The position numbers and the translations under genes were made by a program. The notes below the pieces were generated by a model. It was not told the DNA's origin. It did not search any database and worked only from the letters and a program-made list of their open reading frames with translations. Source: Dokdonella_A sp036518555 (GTDB taxonomy: Bacteria > Pseudomonadota > Gammaproteobacteria > Xanthomonadales > Rhodanobacteraceae). From it: DNA of 15,629 bases. This document shows positions 7,673 through 15,629 of the stretch, piece by piece. Location: NCBI RefSeq assembly GCF_036518555.1, contig NZ_DATDMY010000252.1, positions 1 to 15,629 on the forward strand, written 5' to 3'. The stretch's first letter is position 1. Each line of letters opens with the position of its first letter.

Positions 7673-10600
7673 TCAGTCGAAGCCGTTCGCGTAGATCGCA
7701 TCGTCGTGCAGGCAGAGCACGGGCACGCTGTCGCGCTGCCACAGGCCGGCGCCCTGGTGCACCGTGTAGTCGACCGCGTAGACGTCGTGGCGGTAGCCGG
7801 TGTTGGAGCGGTCGACGAGATGGAACGCGTACGGCCGCGGGTTGTAGCGACAGCTCGTGATCAATGACGCGTACGGAGGATCGAAGCCGCTGATCTCGCC
7901 GCCGATTTCGAGGCCGCTGCCCCAGAAGCTCGTCGTCTGCACTTCCTCGGTGATGCCCTGCGTGTACTCGTAGGCGCCACCGGCCTGCACGGTCGCGATG
8001 AAGCCGGCTTCGAGATCGAACTCGGCGCCCACGCGCGTCGAACTTTCGAAGCTCGTATTGCTGCCGACGAGCGTGCTCGCGTCCTGGCTCAGGTTCCAGG
8101 TCACCGTGCCGCTCGCGCCGACGACGGTGTTCGGCCAGATCGATGCCTGCAGCAGGCCCGAATAGTTCGTGCAGCCCGGCATCGAGCCGGCTCCGCTCCA
8201 GAGCAGGTCGCCGCGTACTTCGATGCTGCGGAACGTCGCCTGCAGCGCATCCCACACGTACGCGTTGAACAGGCCGTCGCCGGCGACCGGATCGCAGACC
8301 GCATCCGGGTAGGCCGGCGGCTCGGCGTGCACGTCGCCGAATACCTGGATCTCGGCGACGCGCAGGCTCGCCGTCGCGGGGTTCTGCAGGCGGATATAGC
8401 GCGCGCGGAGCATCGTCGACGGGTTGGCCGCGTCGCGCGTCCAGATGTTCCAGCGGTCGAAGCCGACGTCGTCGGCGGTTTCCGGCGCGAACGAGCGCAC
8501 GCCGCCGCCGGAAGGCACGCCGGAGCCCGTCATCGGGTTCGCCGACGCGTACACGCGAAAGCCCTTCAGTGACGCCTCCTCGCCGTGCGCGGGGAACACG
8601 CGGATGTTGGACACGTCGCGCACCTGGCCGAGGTCGATCTGCAGGTACGGTTGCGCGCTCGAGTCCGATTCGGCCGCGGTGGAGAACAGGCCGTCGGTCG
8701 CCTTGTCGGCAGCGCTGCCGGCACCGAACGTGGCGTTGCTCGCGACGGGCCGGAACAACGCGATGCTGTTCCAGTCGCGCTGCAGCGGCATCCACTGCGC
8801 GGGTGGATGGCCGGGCGAAGCCGCCGGGATCTCCCGGTCCCACGCCTGCGCGTCGCTCGCCGACATGAAGCGACTGCCGTCGATCACCTCGCACATGCGC
8901 ACAGCACTGTTGCCGTCGACGCCGCCGGCTTCGCTTTCGACCTGGTAGGAGTAGCAGTTGAAGCTGTTCTCCTCGATCACGGCGAGTGCCTCGCCATGGT
9001 CCTGCGCGTAACCCTGGTCGACGGTGAACGTGTTTTCGGTACCGTGGATCGCGCCGTAGCTCGATTGGTAGTTGTAGCCGGCCGTCGCGTGCACCGACGC
9101 GTTCACGCCGGCGAGTTCCGATCCGACGCCGACGCCGATGTAGGCCGAGACGTCGTGCGAGGTGAAGCTGCCGGACTGCTTCTCGTAGCTCGAGCCACCG
9201 CTGGTCGATTCGCCGAACGTCGCGAGCTTGCCCGCCGAACCCTGCAGGCGCTGGAAATAGGGCGGCAGCCAGACCACCTGCCGCAGCTGCGGCTCCTCGA
9301 CCTGGCGGCAGTCGGTGCCGAGCGTCGCCTGCACCGAATCGCCGTCGAAGTCGCTCGCGAGTAGGTCGAGTGCGGTCATCGATGGGAACGAGGTCGAGTT
9401 CTCGCTGAAATGCCGGCCCGCGAAGCTGGCCGGTACCGACGTGTCGGCGAGGCGCCACACCGAGCGCAGCAGCGCATCGCTCGTGTTGCGCGCGATCGTC
9501 ATGACTTCGGGAATGCCGTCCTTGTCCATGTCGCCGACCGCGACGTTGACGAACGACAGCGCCTGCAGGCTGTCCACCGCGTAGCCCGCCGCGTAGGTCG
9601 GCGTGTCCCTCAGGTGGTACATGTAGCCCGGCGTACTGCCGCCCGAGCCGTTGCCGCCCGCGCCCACCGCGATCGTCTGCGCGTACGTGCGCGTGCCGCC
9701 GTTGCCGTAGACCTTGAGCGTCACGTTGTAGCTGCCCGCGCTCGTGAACAGGTGCGTGGGGCTCACGTCGTGGATGAGGCCGGTGCCGTCGCCGAAATTC
9801 CAGTCCCGCTGCGTGATCGCGCCGGTCGAGGTGTTCGTGAACTGCACCGCCATGCCGCTCTCGACCCAGGTGTAGCCTGCGGCGAGATCGACCTCGGCCT
9901 TGTAGACGTCGACCTGCAGGCGCGAATTGGGGTCTGCGCGTGCGAGCACGATCTCCGCCGGCGACACGCGGTCGACGTCGGCGACGGTCGCTTCGAAGCT
10001 CGCGACGCCGTTGTCGTTCTCGCCCTGCACGATCCGGCTCGCGTCGTACTCCTGGCCCGCACCGCGACTCGCGAAGCCGATGCCGGTGATCGCATTGGCT
10101 CCGTCGCGCGTGGTCGGGAAGTGGTGCAGGCGCTCGCCGATGTAGTTGAAGCCCGACTGCTCGAACTGCATGTGCACGACCAGTTCGGCCGCCGCGCTGT
10201 CGACGACGTCGCCCGCGTCGGCTTCGATCTTGAGCACGTTGTCGATGCCGGGCGAGCCGTTCTCGGCCTCGTAGGTCGTGCCGATCGCGCTCGTGAACGT
10301 CTTGCTGCCGATCGAGCTGTCGCCCGCGGCTACGGGCAGCTGCGACGTGCTCGGCAGGTATTCGAGCAAGTGGTAGTTCAAGGTGCGCGACGCGCCGAAA
10401 CTTTGCTCGTCGACGACGACCATCTGCGCGCGGCCGTCGAGCAGCATGTCGCCGGCGGCGAGGCTGAACTGGCCGACGGAGTTCGTGCGCACCCATTCGC
10501 CCGCCGCCTGGCCGTCCGCCTGGGCGATGCCGCCACCCGGCGCGCCGGTGAGCACGAACAGGCGCAGCCCGAACGTGGTCGTGCGCACGAGCACCGCGAG

Positions 10601-11122
10601 TTCCTGTTTCTGGTCGGTCGAGCCGTCGAAGTCGCCGGCCACGATGTCGACGACGTTGAACGGCTGCGCCATCGTCCAGGTGTCGATGAGGCTCGCCGAG
10701 GGACCTGCGCCGCGCTCGAACACGCCCAGCTGGAGCGCGCCACTGCCGCTGCGATTCGCCGTGACGACCTCGTCGCGGCCGTCGCCGTCGAGGTCGACGC
10801 TGACGGCCTTGAGGAACGTGCTGCCGGCGAGCGCGCCCGGATACAGGCCGTTGCGGAACGTCCGCAGTAACGGATCCCCCGGCGGATCCGCGGGCTGGTA
10901 TTCGTCGATGTTGCTGAAGGCGCCGCCGGCCGCGACGAGGTCCACGTACTCGGCCTCGCCGCCGAGCGTGACGTGGCGCCCGAACGGCGTCTGGTCGCAG
11001 TCCAGCGGAGTCCGCTCGTGCGTCGCGAAACGCGGCAGCGGCGCGGCGACGGCCGCGAACGTGCACAGGCCGGCGAGCGGCAGCGCGAGTCGAAGCGCTC
11101 GCGGGACGGATGGGCGATGCAT
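7673..11122 (-). CDS. Large secreted multidomain protein: integrin-like repeats, PKD, discoidin-like domain
   Basis: An 1149-aa exported protein of unknown function. The Sec signal peptide (RALRLALPLAGLCTFAAVA) is cleaved near residue 26. FG-GAP-like, probably calcium-binding repeats are seen around 106-120 (DLDGDGRDE), 157-178, 220-238, 378-396, 526-545 (DMDKDGIPE) and 585-600 (DFDGD). A PKD domain spans about 423-486 (WNFGDGTG, HLFTSAGSYNVTLKVY). Residues 786-930 resemble an F5/8 type C (discoidin) carbohydrate-binding domain (YLQIDLGQVRDVSNIRVF, YIRLQNPA). It is flanked by S/T- and G-rich beta segments (636-700 and 1000-1080). The mature chain has eight cysteines, so disulfides are possible. 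The C-terminus is DDAIYANGFD. No catalytic motif is evident; a surface adhesin, glycan-binding or pore-forming-like role is inference. The start has GGGGAG 7 nt upstream. It lies 95 nt after pepN. Confidence 0.88.
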   Translation of the reverse strand: MHRPSVPRALRLALPLAGLCTFAAVAAPLPRFATHERTPLDCDQTPFGRHVTLGGEAEYVDLVAAGGAFSNIDEYQPADPPGDPLLRTFRNGLYPGALAGSTFLKAVSVDLDGDGRDEVVTANRSGSGALQLGVFERGAGPSASLIDTWTMAQPFNVVDIVAGDFDGSTDQKQELAVLVRTTTFGLRLFVLTGAPGGGIAQADGQAAGEWVRTNSVGQFSLAAGDMLLDGRAQMVVVDEQSFGASRTLNYHLLEYLPSTSQLPVAAGDSSIGSKTFTSAIGTTYEAENGSPGIDNVLKIEADAGDVVDSAAAELVVHMQFEQSGFNYIGERLHHFPTTRDGANAITGIGFASRGAGQEYDASRIVQGENDNGVASFEATVADVDRVSPAEIVLARADPNSRLQVDVYKAEVDLAAGYTWVESGMAVQFTNTSTGAITQRDWNFGDGTGLIHDVSPTHLFTSAGSYNVTLKVYGNGGTRTYAQTIAVGAGGNGSGGSTPGYMYHLRDTPTYAAGYAVDSLQALSFVNVAVGDMDKDGIPEVMTIARNTSDALLRSVWRLADTSVPASFAGRHFSENSTSFPSMTALDLLASDFDGDSVQATLGTDCRQVEEPQLRQVVWLPPYFQRLQGSAGKLATFGESTSGGSSYEKQSGSFTSHDVSAYIGVGVGSELAGVNASVHATAGYNYQSSYGAIHGTENTFTVDQGYAQDHGEALAVIEENSFNCYSYQVESEAGGVDGNSAVRMCEVIDGSRFMSASDAQAWDREIPAASPGHPPAQWMPLQRDWNSIALFRPVASNATFGAGSAADKATDGLFSTAAESDSSAQPYLQIDLGQVRDVSNIRVFPAHGEEASLKGFRVYASANPMTGSGVPSGGGVRSFAPETADDVGFDRWNIWTRDAANPSTMLRARYIRLQNPATASLRVAEIQVFGDVHAEPPAYPDAVCDPVAGDGLFNAYVWDALQATFRSIEVRGDLLWSGAGSMPGCTNYSGLLQASIWPNTVVGASGTVTWNLSQDASTLVGSNTSFESSTRVGAEFDLEAGFIATVQAGGAYEYTQGITEEVQTTSFWGSGLEIGGEISGFDPPYASLITSCRYNPRPYAFHLVDRSNTGYRHDVYAVDYTVHQGAGLWQRDSVPVLCLHDDAIYANGFD

Positions 11123-11130
11123 GTGATTCT

Positions 11131-11191
11131 CCCCAGTGGCATGCGATGCGGTCGCGAACGGCGCGCCGGGCGGCGACGCCGTGCACTGGGG
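11131..11191 (-). promoter_or_regulatory. Inverted repeat that can mask the Shine-Dalgarno of the secreted-protein gene
   Basis: In minus-strand RNA, CCCCAGTG (from 11184-11191) can pair with CACTGGGG (from 11131-11138). The latter's GGGG is part of the GGGGAGA ribosome-binding site 7 nt before the ATG at 11122. The loop is 45 nt and GC-rich. This would hide the ribosome-binding site, but an 8-bp repeat can arise by chance. Confidence 0.35.
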
Positions 11192-11217
11192 TAAGCGGAT
11201 TGCGGCGGGCGCGGATA

Positions 11218-13884
11218 TCAGCCCGCGCGGCGTCCGGCCGCAGCGAGGCTGCGTTCGAGGATGTCGGCGAGGTCGGGCGAGAGGCGCTCGCGCGCGAGCA
11301 TGCGGTCCAGTTCGCGATGCATCAGCGCGCGGCGCACGGGTTCGTAGCGCCGCCACGCGCCAAAGGCCGTCGCGAGACGCGCCGCCACCTGTGGCGTGAG
11401 GCCATCCAGCTGCAGGATCGCGTCCGCCACGAGGCGGTAGCCGAAGCCGTCGGCGCGGTGAAATGCGCGCGGATTGCGCAGCGCGAATGCGCCGAGCAAC
11501 GCATGGACGTTGTTCGGGTTTCCCCAACGGAACGCCGGATGTCCGAGCAGCGTGGCGACGCGCTCGCCTGCGCGCGGATCGGCCTCGGTCGCCTGCAGGG
11601 CAAACCACTTGTCGAGCACGAGCGCGTCGCCTGCATGGCGGGCGGCGAAATCCGCGAGGGCGGACTCGGCCTCGCTGTCGCGCGCGCTCACGAGCACGCC
11701 GAGCGCGGCGAGGCGATCGGTCAGGTTCCGCGCGCGCGCGTACTGCTCGCGGGCGAGCGGTGCGTGCGACACGTCCGCGCGGCAGAGCGCCGCAAGGCAT
11801 GCATTGCGCAGTCGACGGCGCGCCTGCGCAGGTGGATCGACGGCGGCGCCGTCGCCGTCGCCGAGTGCGTGGTAGCGCCGCAGCAGCGGCGCGCCGAGCG
11901 CGATCGCGAGGCCCGTTTCGATGCGCGCGCGCGCCTGATGCACCGCCTCGGGGTCGACATCGTCGAGGCCGTCGGCGAGCGAGGTCGGATCGGCGACCGT
12001 CAACATCTCCGCGGCCAGCGCGGGATCGACGTCCGCATCCTCGACCGCGCTGCCGACGCAGCCGGACCAGGCGGAAAACAGCGTGGCTTCCGGCTCGCCG
12101 TGCGCGAGCGCCTGCGCGAACAACCGGCGTGCGAGCGCATCGCTCGCGAACCAGCGGTTGAAGCCGTCGCTGTCGTGGCGCGCGAGCGCGGCGAGCGCCT
12201 GCGCGGGCGTGTCCTGCACGAGGCGCACCGGTGCCGAGAAGCCGCGCAGCAACGACGGCGTCGGTGCCTCGCCGACGTCGACGAAGAGGAACGTCGCCGT
12301 ATCGCCGGCGAGCAGCAGCACGCGCTCCTGCGCCGCGCAGCGCGGGTCCTCGCCGTCGAGGCGCAGCGGCAGGGCGCGGCCGCCGCGGTCGAACAGGGCA
12401 ACCGCCACCGGGATCGGCAGCGCGTGCTTGTCGGGTTGCGCCGGCGTCGGCGGCGTCCGCTGTTCGAGCGTGAGTTCGTAGCATCGGCGCCGGCCATCAT
12501 GGCGACCGTGCGCGCGCAGCTCCGGCGTGCCGGCCTGGGCGTACCAGCCGAGCCAGGGCGACAGGTCGCTGCCGTTGGCGTCGCCGAGCGCGGCGAGAAA
12601 CTCCTCGATCGTCGCGGCGCTGCCGTCGTGGCGCGCGAAGTAGAGGTCGAGTCCGCGCCGGAACCCTTCGCGGCCGAGCACGAGCGCAAGCATGCGTACG
12701 ATCTCGGCGCCTTTCTCGTACACGGTCGCGGTATAGAAGTTGTTGATCTCGCTGTAGCGGTCCGGGCGCACCGGATGCGCGAGCGGGCCCGCGTCCTCGC
12801 TGAACTGGGCCCGCCAGAGCAGGCGTACGTCCTCGATCCGGCGCAACGTGCGCGAGCCGAGGTCCGACTCGAACTCCTGCTCGCGGTAGACCGTCAGCCC
12901 TTCCTTGAGGCAGAGCTGGAACCAGTCGCGGCACGTCACGCGATTGCCGCTCCAGTTGTGGAAGTACTCGTGGCCGACGACGGCGAGCACGTGGCGATGG
13001 TCGTCGTCGGTCGCGCTCGCGGCATCGGCGAGAAGGTACTTCGCATTGAAGATGTTGAGTCCCTTGTTCTCCATCGCGCCCATGGTGAAGTCGTGGGTGG
13101 CGACGACATGGAACGCGTCGAGGTCGTAGCAGCGGCCGAAACGCTGCTCGTCCCAGCGCATCGCGTGCTCGAGGCAGTCCATCGCCCAGCCGCACCGTCC
13201 GATCGCATCGGCTTCGGCATGGATGACGAGGCGAACGCGGCGGCCCTCCGCGGTGACGAACGCGCGCTCGATCGACTCGAGCCGGCCGGCGACGAGCGCG
13301 AACAGGTAGCTCGGCTTCGGATGCGGGTCGACGAATCGCGCCCAGTGCCGCCCGTCGTCGAGGTCGCCGTCGCCGACGGCGTTGCCATTCGCGAGCAGCA
13401 CCGGGTAGCGCGCGCGGTCCGCGCGCAAGGTCACCGTGTAGCGCGCGAGCACGTCGCTGCGGTCGAGGAACGGCGTGATGCGGCGGAAACCCTCGGCTTC
13501 GCACTGGGTCAGCAGGAAGCCGTGCTCGCGCGTACCGCTGAGGTAGAGTCCCTGCAGCGACGTGTTGCGTTCGGGCACGATGCGTACGCGCGATTCGAGC
13601 ACGAGCGGACCACGCGCGCCGGGCACGACCAGGCGGCCGTCGCCGAGCACGAACTCGCCCTCGCCGAGCACGCGTCCGTCGATCCGCAGCTCGAGCAGTT
13701 CGAGCGCTTCGGCATCGAGCGCGAGCGGTTCCGAGGCGTCGTCCTGGCGCAGGGCCAGCCGCGCACGCACGATCGTCGACGCCGCGTCGAGGTCGACGTC
13801 GAGCTCGACGTCGTCGACGCGCCAGCCCGGCGCACGGTAGTCGCGCAGGAAGCGGGTCGGCTTGGCCCCGGCGGAATCGTTCAT
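11218..13884 (-). CDS. pepN: Aminopeptidase N (M1 family zinc metallopeptidase)
   Basis: An 888-aa cytoplasmic aminopeptidase that removes N-terminal residues from peptides in late protein turnover. It has the exopeptidase motif GAMEN (269-273), the zinc-binding HEYFH (His305, Glu306, His309) with Glu328 in LKEGLTVYREQEF, and catalytic Tyr389 (TATVYEKGAE). All are offset by eight residues from the E. coli PepN numbering. The C-terminal alpha-solenoid (about 560-888) carries the family's FNRWFASDALARRLFAQALAHG and NPNNVHALLGAFALRNPRAFH-type segments. Length is close to E. coli PepN (870 aa). The start MNDSAGAKP was chosen because the frame upstream of it (to 13998) is Arg/Ala-rich and unlike PepN. 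It has no signal peptide. It is divergent from the PLP-enzyme gene across 98 bases, where only a poor -10 (TGCTAGCCT, minus, 13919-13927) is visible. Confidence 0.96.
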   Translation of the reverse strand: MNDSAGAKPTRFLRDYRAPGWRVDDVELDVDLDAASTIVRARLALRQDDASEPLALDAEALELLELRIDGRVLGEGEFVLGDGRLVVPGARGPLVLESRVRIVPERNTSLQGLYLSGTREHGFLLTQCEAEGFRRITPFLDRSDVLARYTVTLRADRARYPVLLANGNAVGDGDLDDGRHWARFVDPHPKPSYLFALVAGRLESIERAFVTAEGRRVRLVIHAEADAIGRCGWAMDCLEHAMRWDEQRFGRCYDLDAFHVVATHDFTMGAMENKGLNIFNAKYLLADAASATDDDHRHVLAVVGHEYFHNWSGNRVTCRDWFQLCLKEGLTVYREQEFESDLGSRTLRRIEDVRLLWRAQFSEDAGPLAHPVRPDRYSEINNFYTATVYEKGAEIVRMLALVLGREGFRRGLDLYFARHDGSAATIEEFLAALGDANGSDLSPWLGWYAQAGTPELRAHGRHDGRRRCYELTLEQRTPPTPAQPDKHALPIPVAVALFDRGGRALPLRLDGEDPRCAAQERVLLLAGDTATFLFVDVGEAPTPSLLRGFSAPVRLVQDTPAQALAALARHDSDGFNRWFASDALARRLFAQALAHGEPEATLFSAWSGCVGSAVEDADVDPALAAEMLTVADPTSLADGLDDVDPEAVHQARARIETGLAIALGAPLLRRYHALGDGDGAAVDPPAQARRRLRNACLAALCRADVSHAPLAREQYARARNLTDRLAALGVLVSARDSEAESALADFAARHAGDALVLDKWFALQATEADPRAGERVATLLGHPAFRWGNPNNVHALLGAFALRNPRAFHRADGFGYRLVADAILQLDGLTPQVAARLATAFGAWRRYEPVRRALMHRELDRMLARERLSPDLADILERSLAAAGRRAG

Positions 13885-13982
13885 CGGCGGGAATGCGGCG
13901 GGATGGAACGGGGACGGCAGGCTAGCATGCGCGCCGCGCGCGCGTGTATCGTCACGCGCTCCGCCCGCCCGACGCCGAGAAC

Positions 13983-14918
13983 ATGCCAGCGCATGCACTG
14001 CCCGATCTCCGCGCGATCGAAGCCGCGGCCGAGCGCATCGCGCCGTATGCCTACCGCACGCCCGTGATGCGCTCGCGCTCGCTCGACGAGCTCGCCGGCG
14101 CGGAACTGCACTTCAAGTGCGAGCACCTGCAGCGTGTCGGTGCCTTCAAGTTCCGCGGTGCCTGCAATGCCGTCTGGTCGCTCGACGAAGCGGAAGCGCT
14201 GCGCGGCGTCGTCACCCATTCGTCCGGCAACCACGGCGCTGCGCTCGCACTCGCCGCGCGCACGCGCGGCATTCCCGCGCACGTGGTCGTGCCGGAAGGC
14301 GCGGTGCGCTCCAAGGTCGCCGCGATCGAAGCGTACGGCGCGACCCTGCATCGCTGCGCGCCGACGATCGCGGCGCGCGAGGACGCGGCCGAACGGGTAC
14401 GCCGCGAGACGGGCGCTGCGTTCGTGCATCCATACACCGATCCGCGCGTGATCGCGGGCCAAGGCACGGCCGCGCTCGAACTCGTGCGCGAGGTCGACCA
14501 CCTCGACGCGCTGATCGCGCCGATCGGGGGCGGCGGCCTGATCGGTGGCAGCGCGCTCGTCGCGCGCGCGCTCGCGCCGCATGCGGCGGTGTTCGCGGCG
14601 GAACCCAGCGGAGCCGCCGACGCGTACGAATCGCTGCGCCGCGGCTCGCGCGTGACCGACACCGTGCCGGACACCATCTGCGACGGCTTGCGCGCCACGA
14701 TCGGCGAGATCAACCTCGAGCTGCTCGAAGCATGCGCGGTGCGCGTGTTCACCGTCGCGGATGCCGATACGCTCGCGGCGCAACGGCTGATCGCGGCGCG
14801 CCTCAAGCAGGTGGTCGAGCCGTCTTCGGCGATCGCGCTCGCCGCGGTGTTAGCGCATCGCGACGCGTTCGCCGGCCGTCGCGTCGGCATCATCCTGTCC
14901 GGCGGAAACGTCGACTGA
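13983..14918 (+). CDS. PLP-dependent serine racemase / threonine dehydratase-like enzyme
   Basis: A 311-aa fold-type II PLP enzyme without a C-terminal ACT regulatory domain. Lys56 (GAFKFRGA) forms the Schiff base, SSGNHGAA (80-87) binds the substrate carboxylate, GGGGLIGG (182-189) holds the PLP phosphate, and the tail LSGGNVD closes the active site. Ser81 corresponds to the re-face serine of serine racemases. Glu207, Ala211 and Asp213 line up with the Mg/Ca site of that group (EP-x-x-A-x-D). Serine racemase, serine/threonine dehydratase or L-threo-hydroxyaspartate dehydratase activity is therefore likely. Sequence alone does not choose between them. The start at 13983 was preferred over 13944 because the extra residues (MYRHALRPPDAEN) are unlike the family; its Shine-Dalgarno is weak. 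A DUF2214-like gene follows after 17 nt. Confidence 0.9.
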   Translation: MPAHALPDLRAIEAAAERIAPYAYRTPVMRSRSLDELAGAELHFKCEHLQRVGAFKFRGACNAVWSLDEAEALRGVVTHSSGNHGAALALAARTRGIPAHVVVPEGAVRSKVAAIEAYGATLHRCAPTIAAREDAAERVRRETGAAFVHPYTDPRVIAGQGTAALELVREVDHLDALIAPIGGGGLIGGSALVARALAPHAAVFAAEPSGAADAYESLRRGSRVTDTVPDTICDGLRATIGEINLELLEACAVRVFTVADADTLAAQRLIAARLKQVVEPSSAIALAAVLAHRDAFAGRRVGIILSGGNVD

Positions 14919-14935
14919 CCGGCGGAGTCGGAACC

Positions 14936-15391
14936 ATGTGGATGGATGCACTGCTCGCCTATGTCCACTTCGCGGCTATCTTCGCGATGATCGGATGCCT
15001 GTCGGCCGAGTGGACGCTGTTGCGCGCCGGCGCCGAAGCCGTCGATGCCGAACGGCTCGCGCGTGCCGACGCGGGCTATGGCGCGCTCGCCGGCATCGTG
15101 CTGCTGAGCGGCGCACTGCGTGCGGTGTACGGCCTCAAGGGCTGGGCGTTCTACGCGCACAACCCGGTGTTCCACTTCAAGCTCGGCCTGTTCGTGCTCG
15201 TCGGCTTGCTGTCGATCCTGCCCACGCGCGCGTTCCTGCGCTGGCGTCGCGCGCGCCGCGCCGATCCGCACTGGCGCGTGCCCGCGGCAGAGTGGCGCAA
15301 CGCGCGTCGCTGGCTCGTCGTCGAACTGCACCTGCTCGCGCTGATCCCGCTCGCCGCGGTGATCATGTCGCGCGGATTGCGGTTCGCATGA
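14936..15391 (+). CDS. DUF2214-like four-helix integral membrane protein
   Basis: A 151-aa inner-membrane protein with four predicted transmembrane segments at about 4-24, 48-67, 80-98 and 124-146. Arg-rich loops (FLRWRRARRADPHWR) suggest a cytoplasmic connection between the third and fourth. The pattern MWMDALLAYVHFAAIF, then YGLKGWAFYAHNPVFHFKLGLF and a final AVIMSRGL fits the DUF2214 family, which has no assigned biochemical role. Conserved His, Tyr, Lys and Trp near the membrane faces are reminiscent of heme- or quinone-associated proteins, but that is speculation. GGAG 8 nt before the ATG at 14936 supports the start. Spacing suggests cotranscription with the PLP enzyme. Confidence 0.88.
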   Translation: MWMDALLAYVHFAAIFAMIGCLSAEWTLLRAGAEAVDAERLARADAGYGALAGIVLLSGALRAVYGLKGWAFYAHNPVFHFKLGLFVLVGLLSILPTRAFLRWRRARRADPHWRVPAAEWRNARRWLVVELHLLALIPLAAVIMSRGLRFA

Positions 15392-15437
15392 TCCGCGCGC
15401 CGACCGTCGCGACACGGCCATCCGCGGTTGGCAGGCT

Positions 15438-15629
15438 TCAACCCGCGCGGCGAAGGCTGACCAACGCGAGCGCGGCGATGATGAGCACGATGCCTGCGCC
15501 CTCGGGCGCGGTCGGCACTTCGCCGAGCAGCAGCCAGGCGAACGCGATGCCGGCGATCGGGATCGCGAGGCTCGACAGGCCGGCCACGTTCGCAGGCAGG
15601 CGCGCGACGACGTACGACCACAGGAGCCA
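15438..15629 (-). CDS. EamA/DMT-family transporter, C-terminal fragment (5' end outside window)
   Basis: The frame is open from the window edge to a stop at 15438-15440 on the minus strand and encodes the last 63 residues. Two hydrophobic helices are visible, with LPANVAGLSSLAIPIAGIAF, then AWLLLGEVPTAPEGAGIVLI and a short basic tail LRRAG. The L-P-x-x-x-A-G-x-x-x-L-x-x-P-x-x-G core followed by the LGE turn is typical of the last two helices of EamA (drug/metabolite transporter) proteins. The substrate cannot be inferred. It converges on the DUF2214-like gene across 46 bases, in which I see no clear terminator. Confidence 0.88.
   Translation of the reverse strand, partial: WLLWSYVVARLPANVAGLSSLAIPIAGIAFAWLLLGEVPTAPEGAGIVLIIAALALVSLRRAG

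Noticed and set aside
9410..10870. 486-codon plus-strand open frame inside the secreted-protein gene
   Set aside because: It is antisense to a gene with a clear signal peptide and domains. Its own composition (Arg/Val/Ala repeats) is typical of a shadow frame.
11110..14067. 985-codon open frame on the plus strand opposite pepN
   Set aside because: It is Arg/Ala/Glu-rich, has no domain character and lies antisense to an intact, motif-complete pepN. GC-rich third positions leave the opposite strand open.

Overview
The window is very GC-rich, with dense coding on both strands and deep shadow ORFs. Gene content and signatures suggest a gammaproteobacterium of the Lysobacterales (Xanthomonadales) type: glyS, mnmG and pepN, a QseC/TctE-like two-component pair, and a secreted protein whose last residues (DDAIYANGFD) resemble C-terminal tails I recall from secreted proteins of that group. 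The taxonomic call is inference. I see no tRNA, rRNA, CRISPR array or transposase.

Layout, left to right. (1) The 3' end of glyS (+), then a monocistronic outer-membrane lipoprotein with a YbaY/YscW-like domain (+). (2) A 399-base gap with one copy of a dispersed repeat and a strong minus-strand terminator. (3) A minus-strand operon read right to left: mnmG (tRNA wobble-uridine modification), an OmpR-type response regulator that starts with GTG 4 nt after mnmG, and its histidine kinase. It ends at the terminator in (2). (4) A gene-free stretch of about 985 bases (6203-7187). It holds a likely mnmG extended -10, a compact three-way-junction inverted repeat, two more copies of the dispersed repeat in tandem, a second long hairpin and a short palindrome. 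(5) A small isolated transcription unit (+): a good sigma-54 -24/-12 match, a Shine-Dalgarno, a 61-aa gene and a textbook rho-independent terminator. (6) A second minus-strand block: pepN (aminopeptidase N) followed by a 1149-aa secreted multidomain protein (integrin-like repeats, PKD, discoidin-like domain, S/T-rich beta segments). (7) Divergent from pepN, a plus-strand pair: a PLP-dependent serine racemase/threonine dehydratase-like enzyme and a DUF2214-like membrane protein. (8) At the right edge, the C-terminal end of an EamA-type transporter (-).

Most named genes are housekeeping. The unusual material is the intergenic RNA-like structure and the secreted protein. The repeat occurs three times in a constant order: U-tract, 73-76 nt body, then an 8-bp palindromic core. 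Two of the three copies are preceded by a strong stem. The only substitutions in the core keep G-U pairing on one strand, which hints that the element works as RNA. The other points of interest are the sigma-54-driven small gene and the unusual domain order of the secreted protein.
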